64,000 nt of DNA from Fictibacillus nanhaiensis (GTDB taxonomy: Bacteria > Bacillota > Bacilli > Bacillales > Fictibacillaceae): assembly GCF_023715445.1 (NCBI RefSeq), contig NZ_JAMBOD010000004.1, positions 1 through 64,000 of the forward strand, in the 5' to 3' direction. Within the stretch, counting starts at the first letter, position 1, and every line of letters begins with the position of its first letter. A program made the position numbers and the translations under genes. Below are positions 27,598 to 36,148 of the stretch, piece after piece. Below the pieces are notes generated by a model, which worked only from the letters and a program-made list of their open reading frames with translations, was not told where the DNA came from and searched no databases.

Positions 27598-27750
27598 TTA
27601 CTCTTTAAATCTTATCTTAGATTTGTAAGTTTCTATTTTTCCCAGAATATCTGCCTTATCTTCCTGCGAAAATATCCCTAGTTTATGAAGGATCAGCGTA
27701 TATTGCTGAAGTTTGAACAAAGAGCTCTCTTTGTACCACATGGCATTCAC
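27598..27750 (-). CDS. Small conserved-looking protein, function unknown
   Basis: Start GTG 27750 (50 aa) or ATG 27741 (47 aa); the upstream AAGGAAAG suits the GTG. The product begins M-N-A-M-W-Y-K-E-S-S-L-F-K-L-Q-Q-Y and is highly charged and helical, ending K-S-K-I-R-F-K-E. I recognise no family. It is a single-gene unit on the strand opposite to csp. The coding call rests on codon use, charge pattern and ribosome site. Confidence 0.55.
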   Translation of the reverse strand: MNAMWYKESSLFKLQQYTLILHKLGIFSQEDKADILGKIETYKSKIRFKE

Positions 27751-28048
27751 CCATCTTTCCTTAAGGAAACTTTTTTACCCTTTGCAAATATTATATGCCA
27801 TACGCTACTTTAATGTTTCTAATTCTCAAACTTATTTCTACCGCTTCAACTCATGTTAATAATTCTCCATTTCGTACATATCTGAAAAAAGTAAATCATC
27901 ATCCGTCCATATAAATTTGTGTATCCGCAGCAGCGACGCCTTGTAAGCCCCTCTCTTTGTTAATGTTTATATTACTTAAATTTTTCATAATATATATGAA
28001 TTCCATCAAAATATAAAAAACGCATCATTACGACACGTTTTAAAGTTC
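27751..28048. other. intergenic stretch without recognised features
   Basis: AT-rich. It should hold the promoter of the small minus-strand gene at 27598-27750. I see no open frame with a ribosome site and no stable hairpin other than a weak one near the lipoprotein stop. Confidence 0.5.
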
Positions 28049-28912
28049 TTATTTGTTTTCTAGTGTAGAGAGCATTGCCCAAATTGCCTGCTCCCACTCT
28101 GCTGTTTTATTATGCTGAGGAAGATTAATCGTATATTTCATCATTGCTCCACTCTTTAATTCATGGATTATAATGTATTTTTTAAAATTATCTTTTGAAG
28201 CCGTAATAAATAATGGAGTGGATTCGAAAGCAGGACCCGCTGTTTCAACTCCGTTCACTTCATTTACCTCTCCGACCGCTTCTAGTTCATCGTTAGCCCA
28301 TTTCTTCAAATCTTCAATAGAAGCATCTTCTGACAGTGGTTCGATTCTGACAAATGTTTCCGCAAACTCAGTTGCAAACATCAGGTCTTTACGAGGTTCT
28401 TCCGCTGTAAACTCAAAATCACCCAGTTTATAAAAATAATAATCTTGCTCACTCTCTGTTAAAGTGGCTTCCTTTTCTACTGTAGAGCCGTTCACACTAA
28501 ATTTAAGAGTTTTTGAAGCTGCCGGCTCATCTGTTCCGGAATCTGAAGCTGTAATCTTTTCAAGTATCCATTGATCGTTTTCATTTTTTTTATAAACAAT
28601 CGCAACTTTTGAACCATCTTTTAAACTAGCAACTGTATCACGTACTTCATCTGTTAGTCGGAGTACGATCGTTTCACCGCCTGCTTCTACTTCAATTGAA
28701 TTATTATCGATCTGACCGATATAAGTACCTTCTTCTTCAATAGAAGCTGCAGGTTCTGCTGCTGGTTCTTCCTTTTTATCTGCGTCTTGAGCCGGTTCTC
28801 CTGTTTTCTGCACCTCTTCTTTTTTGTCTGTTTCATTAGCATCACCGCTGCATGCAGATAGCAGTACTGCTAGTGCAAGGATAGAACTCTTTATCCAAGT
28901 CTTTTTTGTCAT
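28049..28912 (-). CDS. Lipoprotein, function unknown
   Basis: 287 residues. The lipoprotein signal is cleaved before Cys21 (V-L-L-S-A-C). It is followed by an acidic, low-complexity linker (E, D, K, A rich) to about residue 60, a small beta segment around 'GTYIGQIDNNSIEVEAGGET', and a C-terminal domain (about 140-287) that could resemble DcrB/PsbP-like lipoproteins. Likely on the outer face of the membrane. Monocistronic, divergent from the chemoreceptor gene. Confidence 0.75.
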   Translation of the reverse strand: MTKKTWIKSSILALAVLLSACSGDANETDKKEEVQKTGEPAQDADKKEEPAAEPAASIEEEGTYIGQIDNNSIEVEAGGETIVLRLTDEVRDTVASLKDGSKVAIVYKKNENDQWILEKITASDSGTDEPAASKTLKFSVNGSTVEKEATLTESEQDYYFYKLGDFEFTAEEPRKDLMFATEFAETFVRIEPLSEDASIEDLKKWANDELEAVGEVNEVNGVETAGPAFESTPLFITASKDNFKKYIIIHELKSGAMMKYTINLPQHNKTAEWEQAIWAMLSTLENK

Positions 28913-29045
28913 GACTGATCACCTCATTAAATTAGACGACTCTGTAAATAATTGTTACATACTGGCAATTGCGTCTTTAATACTTACTTAAATTTGTCGA
29001 TATAAAGAATAGCACTTATATATTCTAAAATGGAGATGAAAAAAT

Positions 29046-30521
29046 TTGAATCCATCATTTGCCTCAAATTTACAAACGAATAAGCTTGTAACCAAAATGT
29101 TATGGGGAATGTACTTTCTTGGACTCGGAAGTACTTACGCGAGTACAAAAACAATCGATAGTGTCATATTTTATGGCCTATCTGGATTAATGATCCTGAT
29201 TTCACTGACGATTTGGACATACCGTAAATGGGTGCCGCATGCCGTTCAATACTATGTAGTTATCGGATTAACTATATTAACCGTTATCATGGCACACTCA
29301 AATCCGAAAATCTCTACTTATTTGATGACTTATGTATGTCTTGCTGTTATTACGTTATATCATAATTACATTTCAATCTTACTATCGGGTATAAGCGGAG
29401 TATTGTTAACTAATTTTTTCTTTTTTCAATATAAAGATTCTATGTTTGCGGGACAAGACCCGAAAATCATCATCTCTCTTAATGTGTTCTTGATCGTTAT
29501 TACAGGTGCACTTGTTGCTCAGGCTAAAATCGGCCAGCGAATGCAGGAAAATATTTTAACAGCAGAAAAACAAGCTGAAAGTGATAAGCTCAAACTTGAA
29601 CATCTATTGAAAAAAGTAAAAGAAGCAACTGAAAATTTACATATCTTCAGCCAATCGGCAAAAGAAAACGTAGCAAGAACTGGTGAGATCTCCAGCAACA
29701 TTACGTATGCGTTCACTGAGGTAGCAAAAGGCGTTGAATCCCAGGCTGTCAGTGTTGGCGGAATGAATCAGTCAGTTACCAATACGAATGATGTAGCAAA
29801 AGGCTTATTTGAACACTCAAGCGATATGAAAAAACTATCTGAAGAAACAGCTCAAGTAACAAAGGCTGGAGAAAGCCAGGTGTCTGAGCTTTCTGCAAAG
29901 ATGGAAGAAGTGAGTAAACTTATGCACCAAACGAACGCCCTGATGCACGAACTTAATGAACAAAGTGAGTCGATTGAAGGTATTTTAACAACGATTGAAG
30001 AAATATCATCTCAAACAAACCTTCTTGCATTAAATGCTGCTATTGAAGCAGCACGTGCAGGTGAACAAGGTCGCGGCTTTGCGGTAGTCGCTGATGAAGT
30101 ACGCCGTTTAGCGGAAGGCTCACAAAACTCTACAAAACAGATCGCGAACATCCTTGGAGAAATCCGTTCCAAGGCAAAACAGGCAGCACAATTTGTACAC
30201 GGTTCACAGGGCGTTGTTTCATCAAGCCTTGAAGCCACTCAAAAAACAGCTGTTAACTTTGGGAAAATTTTAATTAATACGGATCAAGTAGCAGCACAAT
30301 CTTTACAAGTACAAACGTTGATTAATCAGCTTTATGAATCAACAGGCTACATTGTTGGTGAGATCCAGTCTGTATCAGGAACGGCAGAAACTTCAAGCGG
30401 TGCTGTAGAAGAAGTGCTTGCCAGTGTGGAAGAACAGCATAGATGCGTAGAGGAAGTAGTTGAGAGTTTCAATAAGTTTGAAGTGTTAACTTCTGAATTG
30501 AATGATCTTGTAAAAGAATAA
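29046..30521 (+). CDS. Methyl-accepting chemotaxis protein with multi-helix membrane sensor
   Basis: 491 residues, TTG start after GGAGATG. Residues 15-160 contain about six hydrophobic helices with very short loops and no large extracytoplasmic domain. No HAMP is evident. The rest is a methyl-accepting signalling domain with the conserved hairpin tip '[20 protein letters not shown]' and '[18 protein letters not shown]'. A membrane-buried sensor suggests detection of membrane state, energy or a hydrophobic ligand rather than a periplasmic one. The C-terminus lacks a CheR-tether pentapeptide. Confidence 0.93.
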   Translation: MNPSFASNLQTNKLVTKMLWGMYFLGLGSTYASTKTIDSVIFYGLSGLMILISLTIWTYRKWVPHAVQYYVVIGLTILTVIMAHSNPKISTYLMTYVCLAVITLYHNYISILLSGISGVLLTNFFFFQYKDSMFAGQDPKIIISLNVFLIVITGALVAQAKIGQRMQENILTAEKQAESDKLKLEHLLKKVKEATENLHIFSQSAKENVARTGEISSNITYAFTEVAKGVESQAVSVGGMNQSVTNTNDVAKGLFEHSSDMKKLSEETAQVTKAGESQVSELSAKMEEVSKLMHQTNALMHELNEQSESIEGILTTIEEISSQTNLLALNAAIEAARAGEQGRGFAVVADEVRRLAEGSQNSTKQIANILGEIRSKAKQAAQFVHGSQGVVSSSLEATQKTAVNFGKILINTDQVAAQSLQVQTLINQLYESTGYIVGEIQSVSGTAETSSGAVEEVLASVEEQHRCVEEVVESFNKFEVLTSELNDLVKE

Positions 30522-30532
30522 TGAATGGACAA

Positions 30533-30563
30533 ATGCCTTTTCAATGGGAAAAGGTATTTTTTT
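30533..30563 (+). terminator. terminator of the chemoreceptor gene
   Basis: TGCCTTTTCAATGGGAAAAGGTA hairpin followed by seven T, just before the Nudix ribosome site. Confidence 0.8.
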
Positions 30564-30576
30564 AAGGAGGCTTATC

Positions 30577-31065
30577 ATGCATACACACAAAGGAATATAT
30601 TGCATCTGCCTCAATAACCAGGGTCATCTCTTGACGGTTGAAAAAAGCGGCGGTCCTTATAAAAAACGACTGGACCTTCCCGGCGGCACACCAGAAAGCA
30701 GTGAGTCTGAATGGGAGACTGTTGTACGTGAAGTTTTAGAAGAAACCGGCTATAAAGTGCTTACTGCTTCTAAAATTGGTCAACGCTGTTATGAGCTTCC
30801 ATGGAATTACAAAAAGTGGGCATTGTCGCAGCATACAGCAGTCTATTATTTATGTACCATTGATGAAACGGATAAGGGTGACTTAGCCACTATTCCCGAT
30901 CAGGATTCTAAAGGTGCATTATGGGTTGATCCTGAATTATTGAAGGAAGAATGGTGCTCTCCACTGGTCTGGGAAACAGTACGTTTCATTTCTGAACAAG
31001 AAATACCTTCATCAATAAAGACATATCAAGCTTGGGAAGTTCTGCTGCAGCCGAAATATGCCTAA
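30577..31065 (+). CDS. Nudix hydrolase
   Basis: 162 residues from ATG 30577, which has AAGGAGG at an ideal distance; the frame is open further upstream to 30544 but that part overlaps the terminator. Nudix box G-x5-E-x7-R-E-V-x-E-E-x-G is complete (G-G-T-P-E-S-S-E ... R-E-V-L-E-E-T-G), so a diphosphate hydrolase with Mg2+ is expected. The substrate is not evident. Confidence 0.9.
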   Translation: MHTHKGIYCICLNNQGHLLTVEKSGGPYKKRLDLPGGTPESSESEWETVVREVLEETGYKVLTASKIGQRCYELPWNYKKWALSQHTAVYYLCTIDETDKGDLATIPDQDSKGALWVDPELLKEEWCSPLVWETVRFISEQEIPSSIKTYQAWEVLLQPKYA

Positions 31066-31092
31066 AAAAAAACCGCCAACTGGCGGCTTTTT
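31064..31092. terminator. bidirectional terminator
   Basis: AAAAACCGCCAACTGGCGGCTTTTT between the convergent Nudix and Gly/Pro-rich protein genes. Confidence 0.88.
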
Positions 31093-31540
31093 AATAACAA
31101 TAGAACGAATTGATTTGGCGAGTATCCAGTCCGAAATAAACCCAGCGGCGTCCTGTCCAGCGGAAACCTGCCACTGAACGACGGCCTACAAATATAAGCC
31201 ATGCCCAGAAACCAGGTCCCCATGATGGCCAAATGTAAACGTAGCGATAAAGACAATATCTTAGTGTTATTGGATCAACTGCATAAACACCATATTGACC
31301 GCCTCCGCCCCCGCTTAAACTGTACGCCTGTGATTGTGATGGAGTAAAACCTGGTGGTGGTGATGTTGGCGCGCTTCCACCGCTTGGTCCTTTTCCGCCT
31401 GGTCCTTTTCCGCCCGGTCCACCCGGAGGACCAAAGGATTGACCTCCACCTGGCGGTCCAAAACCTTGGCCACCACCTGGGGGTCCGAAACCTTGCCCTC
31501 CCCCTTGGCCTGGGAAGGAAGGAAAACCTCTATGCGTCAA
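31091..31540 (-). CDS. Gly/Pro-rich repeat protein with aromatic C-terminal domain
   Basis: TTG 31540 is favoured as start (149 aa), with CAGGAG nine bases upstream. The first half is low complexity with three near-perfect copies of a nine-residue unit G-F-G-P-P-G-G-G-Q, then K-G-P-G-G repeats. The second half is rich in Y, W, F and R ('YRYVYIWPSWGPGFWAW', 'GFRWTGRRWVYFGLDTRQI') and ends F-Y-C-Y. The C-terminal part resembles a Bacillus family often labelled 'transporter' without evidence. It has no signal peptide and no transmembrane transport architecture; a spore-coat or surface role is possible. Confidence 0.72.
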   Translation of the reverse strand: MTHRGFPSFPGQGGGQGFGPPGGGQGFGPPGGGQSFGPPGGPGGKGPGGKGPSGGSAPTSPPPGFTPSQSQAYSLSGGGGGQYGVYAVDPITLRYCLYRYVYIWPSWGPGFWAWLIFVGRRSVAGFRWTGRRWVYFGLDTRQINSFYCY

Positions 31541-31707
31541 AATATTCAACTCCTGTATATATTTTTGATTGTGCTCGATTTAGTTTATTCATCTATTAAA
31601 CCATTCGTATAGACAAGTATCCCGCTATACAAAATAAAATGGATTGCCGAACAATGTTTTCGGGTATATTACATGAAACACCTTTGGGTGATAAGGAGGC
31701 TCACAAT

Positions 31708-31815
31708 ATGGGACGCATTAGTAAAGGAATTAAAGGAATGGCAGTTGCCTATTTATTAAAGCAAGGAAAAAAGAGATTACTACCAATTATTAAGAGGAAA
31801 CTAAAAAGCAGATAA
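31708..31815 (+). CDS. 35-residue cationic peptide
   Basis: A short open frame with an excellent ribosome site (AAGGAGG, seven bases before ATG) and its own terminator immediately downstream. The peptide runs M-G-R-I-S-K-G-I-K-G-M-A-V-A-Y, then L-L-K-Q-G-K-K-R-L-L, then P-I-I-K-R-K-L-K-S-R. It has about twelve basic and no acidic residues, with amphipathic helical periodicity. No family recognised. Confidence 0.6.
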   Translation: MGRISKGIKGMAVAYLLKQGKKRLLPIIKRKLKSR

Positions 31816-31818
31816 CGA

Positions 31819-31847
31819 ATTGACCCATTTCATTGGGTCAATTTTTT
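31819..31847. terminator. bidirectional terminator
   Basis: TTGACCCATTTCATTGGGTCAATTTTTT: nine-base stem after the 35-residue frame, also facing the convergent peptidase gene. Confidence 0.88.
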
Positions 31848-32967
31848 ATGGTTTAGATTTAGGAAGTCCATCTGAGTCTCTTTTCTCTCTAAATTCTCTC
31901 ATTTCATCCCGTAGAAACCGGACTTCAAATTCTAAAACAGATTTTCCGATTTCATATTCGAACGAACGGTAAAAGTTTTGCTCGTCATTTAACAGTAAAT
32001 TCTTTATTTTATGTTGTTTACCGTCTCTGATCAACTGGTCAATCGCGTAATAACTTTGGCGATATGGCAAGTGGGAAGAATTTCTCCGATTTTCATATGC
32101 CCAATCGTCAACAGTATCAAGTCTTGTAAATGGAATCAGATTAAGAGGCACAAATCGCGGAATCTTTCTTATACTATTCATTCCTGCATATTCAGCAATC
32201 CCCTCTTCAAACCATCGAGGCAAATGCCGATTATCTTTTCCATTCTTCGCTAAATAACTTACGATCCAATGGTGTGTATACTCATGAGCAGCGAGTTCCA
32301 AAAAACGCTTATGGTACTCATCCATTTCAGTAGTTACTAAAAGATGGATCGTTTCTTCTGATGGAACATACAGCGCATGTAAATTTTCATAGGAATGATC
32401 AGGCAAATGCTTTTGAAAAATAAACGGATTTCGGTAAAGAATAATCGTGACTGGAACTGGTTTATGAACGTCTATCATTTTTTCATTCAAAAGTTGAACT
32501 TTGCGGATATGATTCAGAGCCAGGCTTGCTAATTCCGTATCTTGTGGTTCATGGAAGACCACAGCACGTTCTGATGATTTTGTTTTTAACGTCTTCAAAA
32601 AAGAGATCCTTTGAAATAAGAACTCCTTTTCGAATAAAAGTGCTTCTGCGTAATATTGATTTTTTACCCGCGCAGGTAATTCATGAGTTAAAGAAGTATG
32701 AAGGAAATAATTAGAGATAGAAAAAAGAGCGGAAGATAAACCCACTACTATGATTAAAAATAAGAGGCTGATTCTATCGTACTTAGAGCTTATGAACCTC
32801 TTCTCATTAATTAAACTAATACTGAATAATAGATAACAAGCCACGAGTAAAATTACGGCAACGATTAAGCCGGATGTACCATCAATTAAAAGAAACAATC
32901 CATAGATGAGAAATAGCCAGAATATGCTATAACAAAGTGTTTTCATGATGAAAAGCAGGTTTTTCAA
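31846..32967 (-). CDS. Membrane-anchored gluzincin-type zinc peptidase, peptidase-MA-like
   Basis: 373 residues. Three hydrophobic helices occupy residues 5-90; the rest should be extracytoplasmic. The zinc motif H-E-Y-T-H (A-A-H-E-Y-T-H-H-W) is followed about 26 residues later by 'WFEEGIAEYAGM', providing the third ligand Glu, as in gluzincins and the peptidase MA family. Substrate unknown. Monocistronic and convergent with the small cationic peptide gene. Confidence 0.8.
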   Translation of the reverse strand: MKNLLFIMKTLCYSIFWLFLIYGLFLLIDGTSGLIVAVILLVACYLLFSISLINEKRFISSKYDRISLLFLIIVVGLSSALFSISNYFLHTSLTHELPARVKNQYYAEALLFEKEFLFQRISFLKTLKTKSSERAVVFHEPQDTELASLALNHIRKVQLLNEKMIDVHKPVPVTIILYRNPFIFQKHLPDHSYENLHALYVPSEETIHLLVTTEMDEYHKRFLELAAHEYTHHWIVSYLAKNGKDNRHLPRWFEEGIAEYAGMNSIRKIPRFVPLNLIPFTRLDTVDDWAYENRRNSSHLPYRQSYYAIDQLIRDGKQHKIKNLLLNDEQNFYRSFEYEIGKSVLEFEVRFLRDEMREFREKRDSDGLPKSKP

Positions 32968-33070
32968 TATTTATTCCCCTTTAATAAACAAGTAATTTTC
33001 TAGAAGTTGTACTATTATCAATATGCAATCCATAAAATCATAGTGAATCTTATGTTTTACAGGAGGCGCT

Positions 33071-33406
33071 ATGACCGGATACATTGTTGAAGGCAAAAGT
33101 GATCAACTGAGAGTACAAAGTGTCGACCCTCATGCCCATTTTGTTATATTGAATGGAATTTCATTTCGGCATAAAGAAAGAAGAGCAATTGAACAAGCAT
33201 TAACGATATGCAATGAGGTTTACGTTTTAACGGATCCTGATGAACCGGGAGACAAAATAGCCCACAAGATAATGGAATCTTATCCAGAAATAAAACGGAT
33301 CCCAATCGACCCTAATAAAGCACGAAATGTCAGAGAAAGACGGTACAAATATGGAGTTGAATATTGCTCTAATCAATACCTAAAAGAGACATTGCCTGGT
33401 ATCTAG
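33071..33406 (+). CDS. Small Toprim-domain protein, YusF-like
   Basis: 111 residues consisting essentially of one Toprim domain: the catalytic Glu in 'YIVEGKSD', the D-x-D in 'VLTDPDEPGDKIA', and a C-terminal 'RNVRERRYKYGVEY' tail similar to the N-terminal half of RNase M5. B. subtilis YusF is comparable. Nuclease activity is plausible but unproven. Ribosome site AGGAGG. Confidence 0.85.
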   Translation: MTGYIVEGKSDQLRVQSVDPHAHFVILNGISFRHKERRAIEQALTICNEVYVLTDPDEPGDKIAHKIMESYPEIKRIPIDPNKARNVRERRYKYGVEYCSNQYLKETLPGI

Positions 33407-33476
33407 CATTATTCCGAAAACTTCGACTTACTTGATCTCTATCCTTTCACCTCGCAAAACCTTTACAAAGAATTTA

Positions 33477-33516
33477 AAAAGAGACTGCGGAATGTTTTCT
33501 CCGCAGCCTCTTTTTG
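33477..33516. terminator. bidirectional terminator
   Basis: AAAAAGAGACTGCGGA / TCCGCAGCCTCTTTTT, immediately downstream of the minus-strand VOC gene. Confidence 0.88.
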
Positions 33517-33518
33517 AT

Positions 33519-33893
33519 TTATTTTCTTTCAAAAAATTCAAGTGATTCTTCGTCAGGTCCGTAAAAGAAGAAATACTTTCCATTTGGGAGTTCAGTAATT
33601 TCTTTGTCTTTTAACCGGACACCTCTTTCTTTTAAAATGACAAACTTTTCTTCTATGTTTGTAACGGAGAAAGCAAGATGATGAACTTTTCCTTCTTTCG
33701 TTACTTCTCCAGGATAACCAGCGATTAATTCAACTAAGACTTTATCATCTAATCCTAAGAAAGCCAGTTCTACAGGGACGCTCGTGTGGTCGAAGCGATC
33801 TAATAGATTTAATCCTAAAATTTTCGTGTAAAACGATAATGATTTTTCCATGTCTGAAACCATAATTCCTGTGTGCTCAATACCTGTAATCAT
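33519..33893 (-). CDS. VOC (glyoxalase-like) superfamily protein
   Basis: 124 residues, two beta-alpha-beta-beta-beta modules. Metal-site residues are visible: His in 'TGIEHTGIMV', Glu in 'VLVELIAG', His in 'VHHLAFSV' and Glu in 'ESLEFFE', the set for glyoxalase I-type enzymes. Substrate unassigned. It lies 18 bases downstream of the MFS gene and may be co-transcribed with it. Confidence 0.82.
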   Translation of the reverse strand: MITGIEHTGIMVSDMEKSLSFYTKILGLNLLDRFDHTSVPVELAFLGLDDKVLVELIAGYPGEVTKEGKVHHLAFSVTNIEEKFVILKERGVRLKDKEITELPNGKYFFFYGPDEESLEFFERK

Positions 33894-33911
33894 GTGTTAT
33901 AAGCTCCTCTC

Positions 33912-35135
33912 TTAAGTTGAAACTGATGGATTGGCCGCTATCTCTTTACGAATAACTTCTCCATATTGAAAAAACGGCAGTGCTAATAAGGATATAAGTG
34001 TTAAGCAGCCAAATACATAAAAACCATGCTCAAAACCGAATGTACTTAACAGTAACCCACCGATCCAAGGCCCAGCGCTGAATCCGATCGACCTGAACGA
34101 CATCGCTCCAAAATATGTACCTCTCATATGCTCTGGTGCCAGGTCGTCTAATAAAACGTCGCTCATTACAAAAACAATTATTTCCCCTACTGTCAAAAAT
34201 ATCATACTGATTACGAGAAAAATCCAGTTCGTTGAAAGCCCAAACCCCAGCAGAGCCAGACTGAATGCTATGCTTCCAAATCTGAGAGCGTTCATAGGCT
34301 GAAATCTTCTAACATAATTGGTGACTGGAAATTGCAATAAAAGAACGGTGACGGCATTTGTAACGACCAAATAAGCAAACAGTTTAACCCCATTTTCGAA
34401 TTGAGGTGCGTTTCCTATATATTGGGCTAATGTAGTATCCATTTGTGACTGTGCCATCATTACAATTGTGTTCCCTATTAAAAAAAATGCAAGCACTTTA
34501 TCTCTTGCTAGTACAGTCAGTGCAGATTTAATTGAGAACTTTCTTTCCTCTCCGCCTTTTAGATCTGCTGAATAATCTTTGAGTGTAACAATAATTAATA
34601 GTGCATATAACAAGTAGGCAGCAGAAGTGATATAGAACGCTTGTGTGGAAGAAGTAGTACCAAGCTGTGTTCCCGCTACAGGTCCAATCGCGGCTCCCAC
34701 ATTTATAGCAAAATAACGGGCATTAAAAACACGCAGCCGGTTTTCTTTCGTAGTCACATCAGCAAGCAATGCTCTCGAAATCGGCTCAAACCATGACCGG
34801 CAGAGACCGTTTAGCATATTTAGCAAAAAGAAGTGCCATACCTGTTCGGCTATTGCAAACCCGGCAAATACAGCACTCCAAGTTAAAATAGCTACAGTCA
34901 TGACAGGCAGTCTCCCGATGCGGTCGGAAAGATACCCCCCAAAGAAACCGCCAAAAGTCCCCGTTAAAGCACTAACCCCGATAATCAATCCTACCATTGC
35001 AGGCTCGATTCCTTTTACACTGTATAAATAGATTGCTAAAAATGGCATCGTCATGAAAAAAGCTGCCCGTGTAAAGAGCGTACCGGTAACAATAACAATA
35101 ACTGCCGGATGCCACTTTGAAAAAAATCCGTTCAT
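33912..35135 (-). CDS. MFS transporter, 12-helix
   Basis: Start ATG 35135 (407 aa) is favoured because GAAGGA sits six bases upstream; the frame also contains earlier ATGs at 35141 and 35153. Twelve hydrophobic segments, motif A-like 'GGYLSDRIGRLPVM' between helices 2 and 3. Substrate unknown; the downstream VOC protein hints at detoxification, which is inference. Confidence 0.88.
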   Translation of the reverse strand: MNGFFSKWHPAVIVIVTGTLFTRAAFFMTMPFLAIYLYSVKGIEPAMVGLIIGVSALTGTFGGFFGGYLSDRIGRLPVMTVAILTWSAVFAGFAIAEQVWHFFLLNMLNGLCRSWFEPISRALLADVTTKENRLRVFNARYFAINVGAAIGPVAGTQLGTTSSTQAFYITSAAYLLYALLIIVTLKDYSADLKGGEERKFSIKSALTVLARDKVLAFFLIGNTIVMMAQSQMDTTLAQYIGNAPQFENGVKLFAYLVVTNAVTVLLLQFPVTNYVRRFQPMNALRFGSIAFSLALLGFGLSTNWIFLVISMIFLTVGEIIVFVMSDVLLDDLAPEHMRGTYFGAMSFRSIGFSAGPWIGGLLLSTFGFEHGFYVFGCLTLISLLALPFFQYGEVIRKEIAANPSVST

Positions 35136-35271
35136 CCCCATTCCTTCTCTCATCTTTTTCTGTTTTATAACTTTATCACTTTTTTTAAAAAGATAGAAAA
35201 GAAAATTTACATTTTTTGAAACTTTCTCTTATTTGATTCGTCTGATATAGGTGTACCCCCCCTTTCCCGGA

Positions 35272-35303
35272 AAAGAGCCCTCCCCTTACAGGGCTTTTTT
35301 CTT
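35272..35303. terminator. hairpin between the DsbA-like and MFS genes
   Basis: GAGCCCTCCCCTTACAGGGCTTTTTT with T runs on both strands; on the minus strand it would end the selenoprotein gene transcript. Confidence 0.75.
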
Positions 35304-35419
35304 TTTGTTTTATTCTTTAGTCCGTCAACGCGACTTTGTCACAAAGTGATAACGATTATCAAAAAAATCACATATTCCTCATCATTTTTATGAGACTTGC
35401 TATATTATAGACATCCCTA

Positions 35420-36133
35420 TCAACAACCCCCTTTTTTCATTGTTAAGAACGAAAAAGAGCGCAAAGAAGGATTTCCTTCCAAGCGCTCTTTTTTCTGTCT
35501 TTTATTCACATCGTCGCCTTCGCAAAACTCCATCTTCTCGTCCCGGATGGCACCTCTTAAAGCGCGTTCAATGTTTGCCTGCGGGTGCAGTCCTTTTAAA
35601 ACTCTGTCCCCGATAAACATTGTCGGAACAGCAGAAATTTGCACCTCTTCATAGGCTTGCCGTAAATATTCTTCTCTCTCACTCGAGAATTCGCGAGAAA
35701 CAAGTGCCTGTTCAAAAGATTCCCCGTCGAGTCCGATCTCTTCGGCTATGCTGCGTAATACAGCAGGTTGTCCAATATCTTTACCTTCTTGATAAAAGCT
35801 CGTAAATACGCGGTGGGCATATTCTTTTTCTTTGTTATGCCTTTTGGAAAACAGGAGCCCTTCATGTGCCAAGTGTGTATGCGGCTGAGGTGAAACTTTA
35901 GGCAGAATCATCTCAACTCCCATTTTTTGAGCCAAAGGAAGTACTGACTCTTGCCATGCCCTTTGGATATATTCGCCTTCAGGCTTTAACGTTTCCTGCG
36001 GATAGGGACGGAGTTCAAACGGCAGCCATTCAATCTCAACATCTTTATCTTTGGTTGCTTCTAATAGCGGAGCCTCCGCTAAAAAACAATAGGGTCAAAC
36101 AAAATCTGAATAAACTTTGATTTTAATGGTCAT
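35420..36133 (-). CDS. FrnE/DsbA-like oxidoreductase with selenocysteine (in-frame TGA)
   Basis: Read through one TGA (36095-36097), this is an intact 237-residue frame from ATG 36133, which has AGGAGG six bases upstream. It opens M-T-I-K-I-K-V-Y-S-D-F-V-U-P-Y-C-F-L-A-E, so residue 13 replaces the first Cys of the thioredoxin-fold active-site C-P-x-C. Residues on both sides fit the FrnE-like DsbA family, including 'EIEWLPFELRPYPQETLKPE' before and 'AVPTMFIGDRVLKGLHPQ' (cis-Pro loop) after. A hairpin at 36065-36081 fits a bacterial SECIS. Standard gene calling gives only the C-terminal 171 residues. Likely a cytosolic thiol-disulfide enzyme. Confidence 0.88.
36065..36081 (-). promoter_or_regulatory. 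putative SECIS hairpin of the DsbA-like gene
   Basis: TAGCGGA-GGC-TCCGCTA forms a perfect 7-bp stem with a GGC loop, the loop starting 20 nt after the TGA at 36095-36097. Bacterial SECIS elements lie within the coding region just after UGA with G in a small apical loop at about this distance. Confidence 0.75.
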
Positions 36134-36148
36134 GGTCATCCTCCTAAC

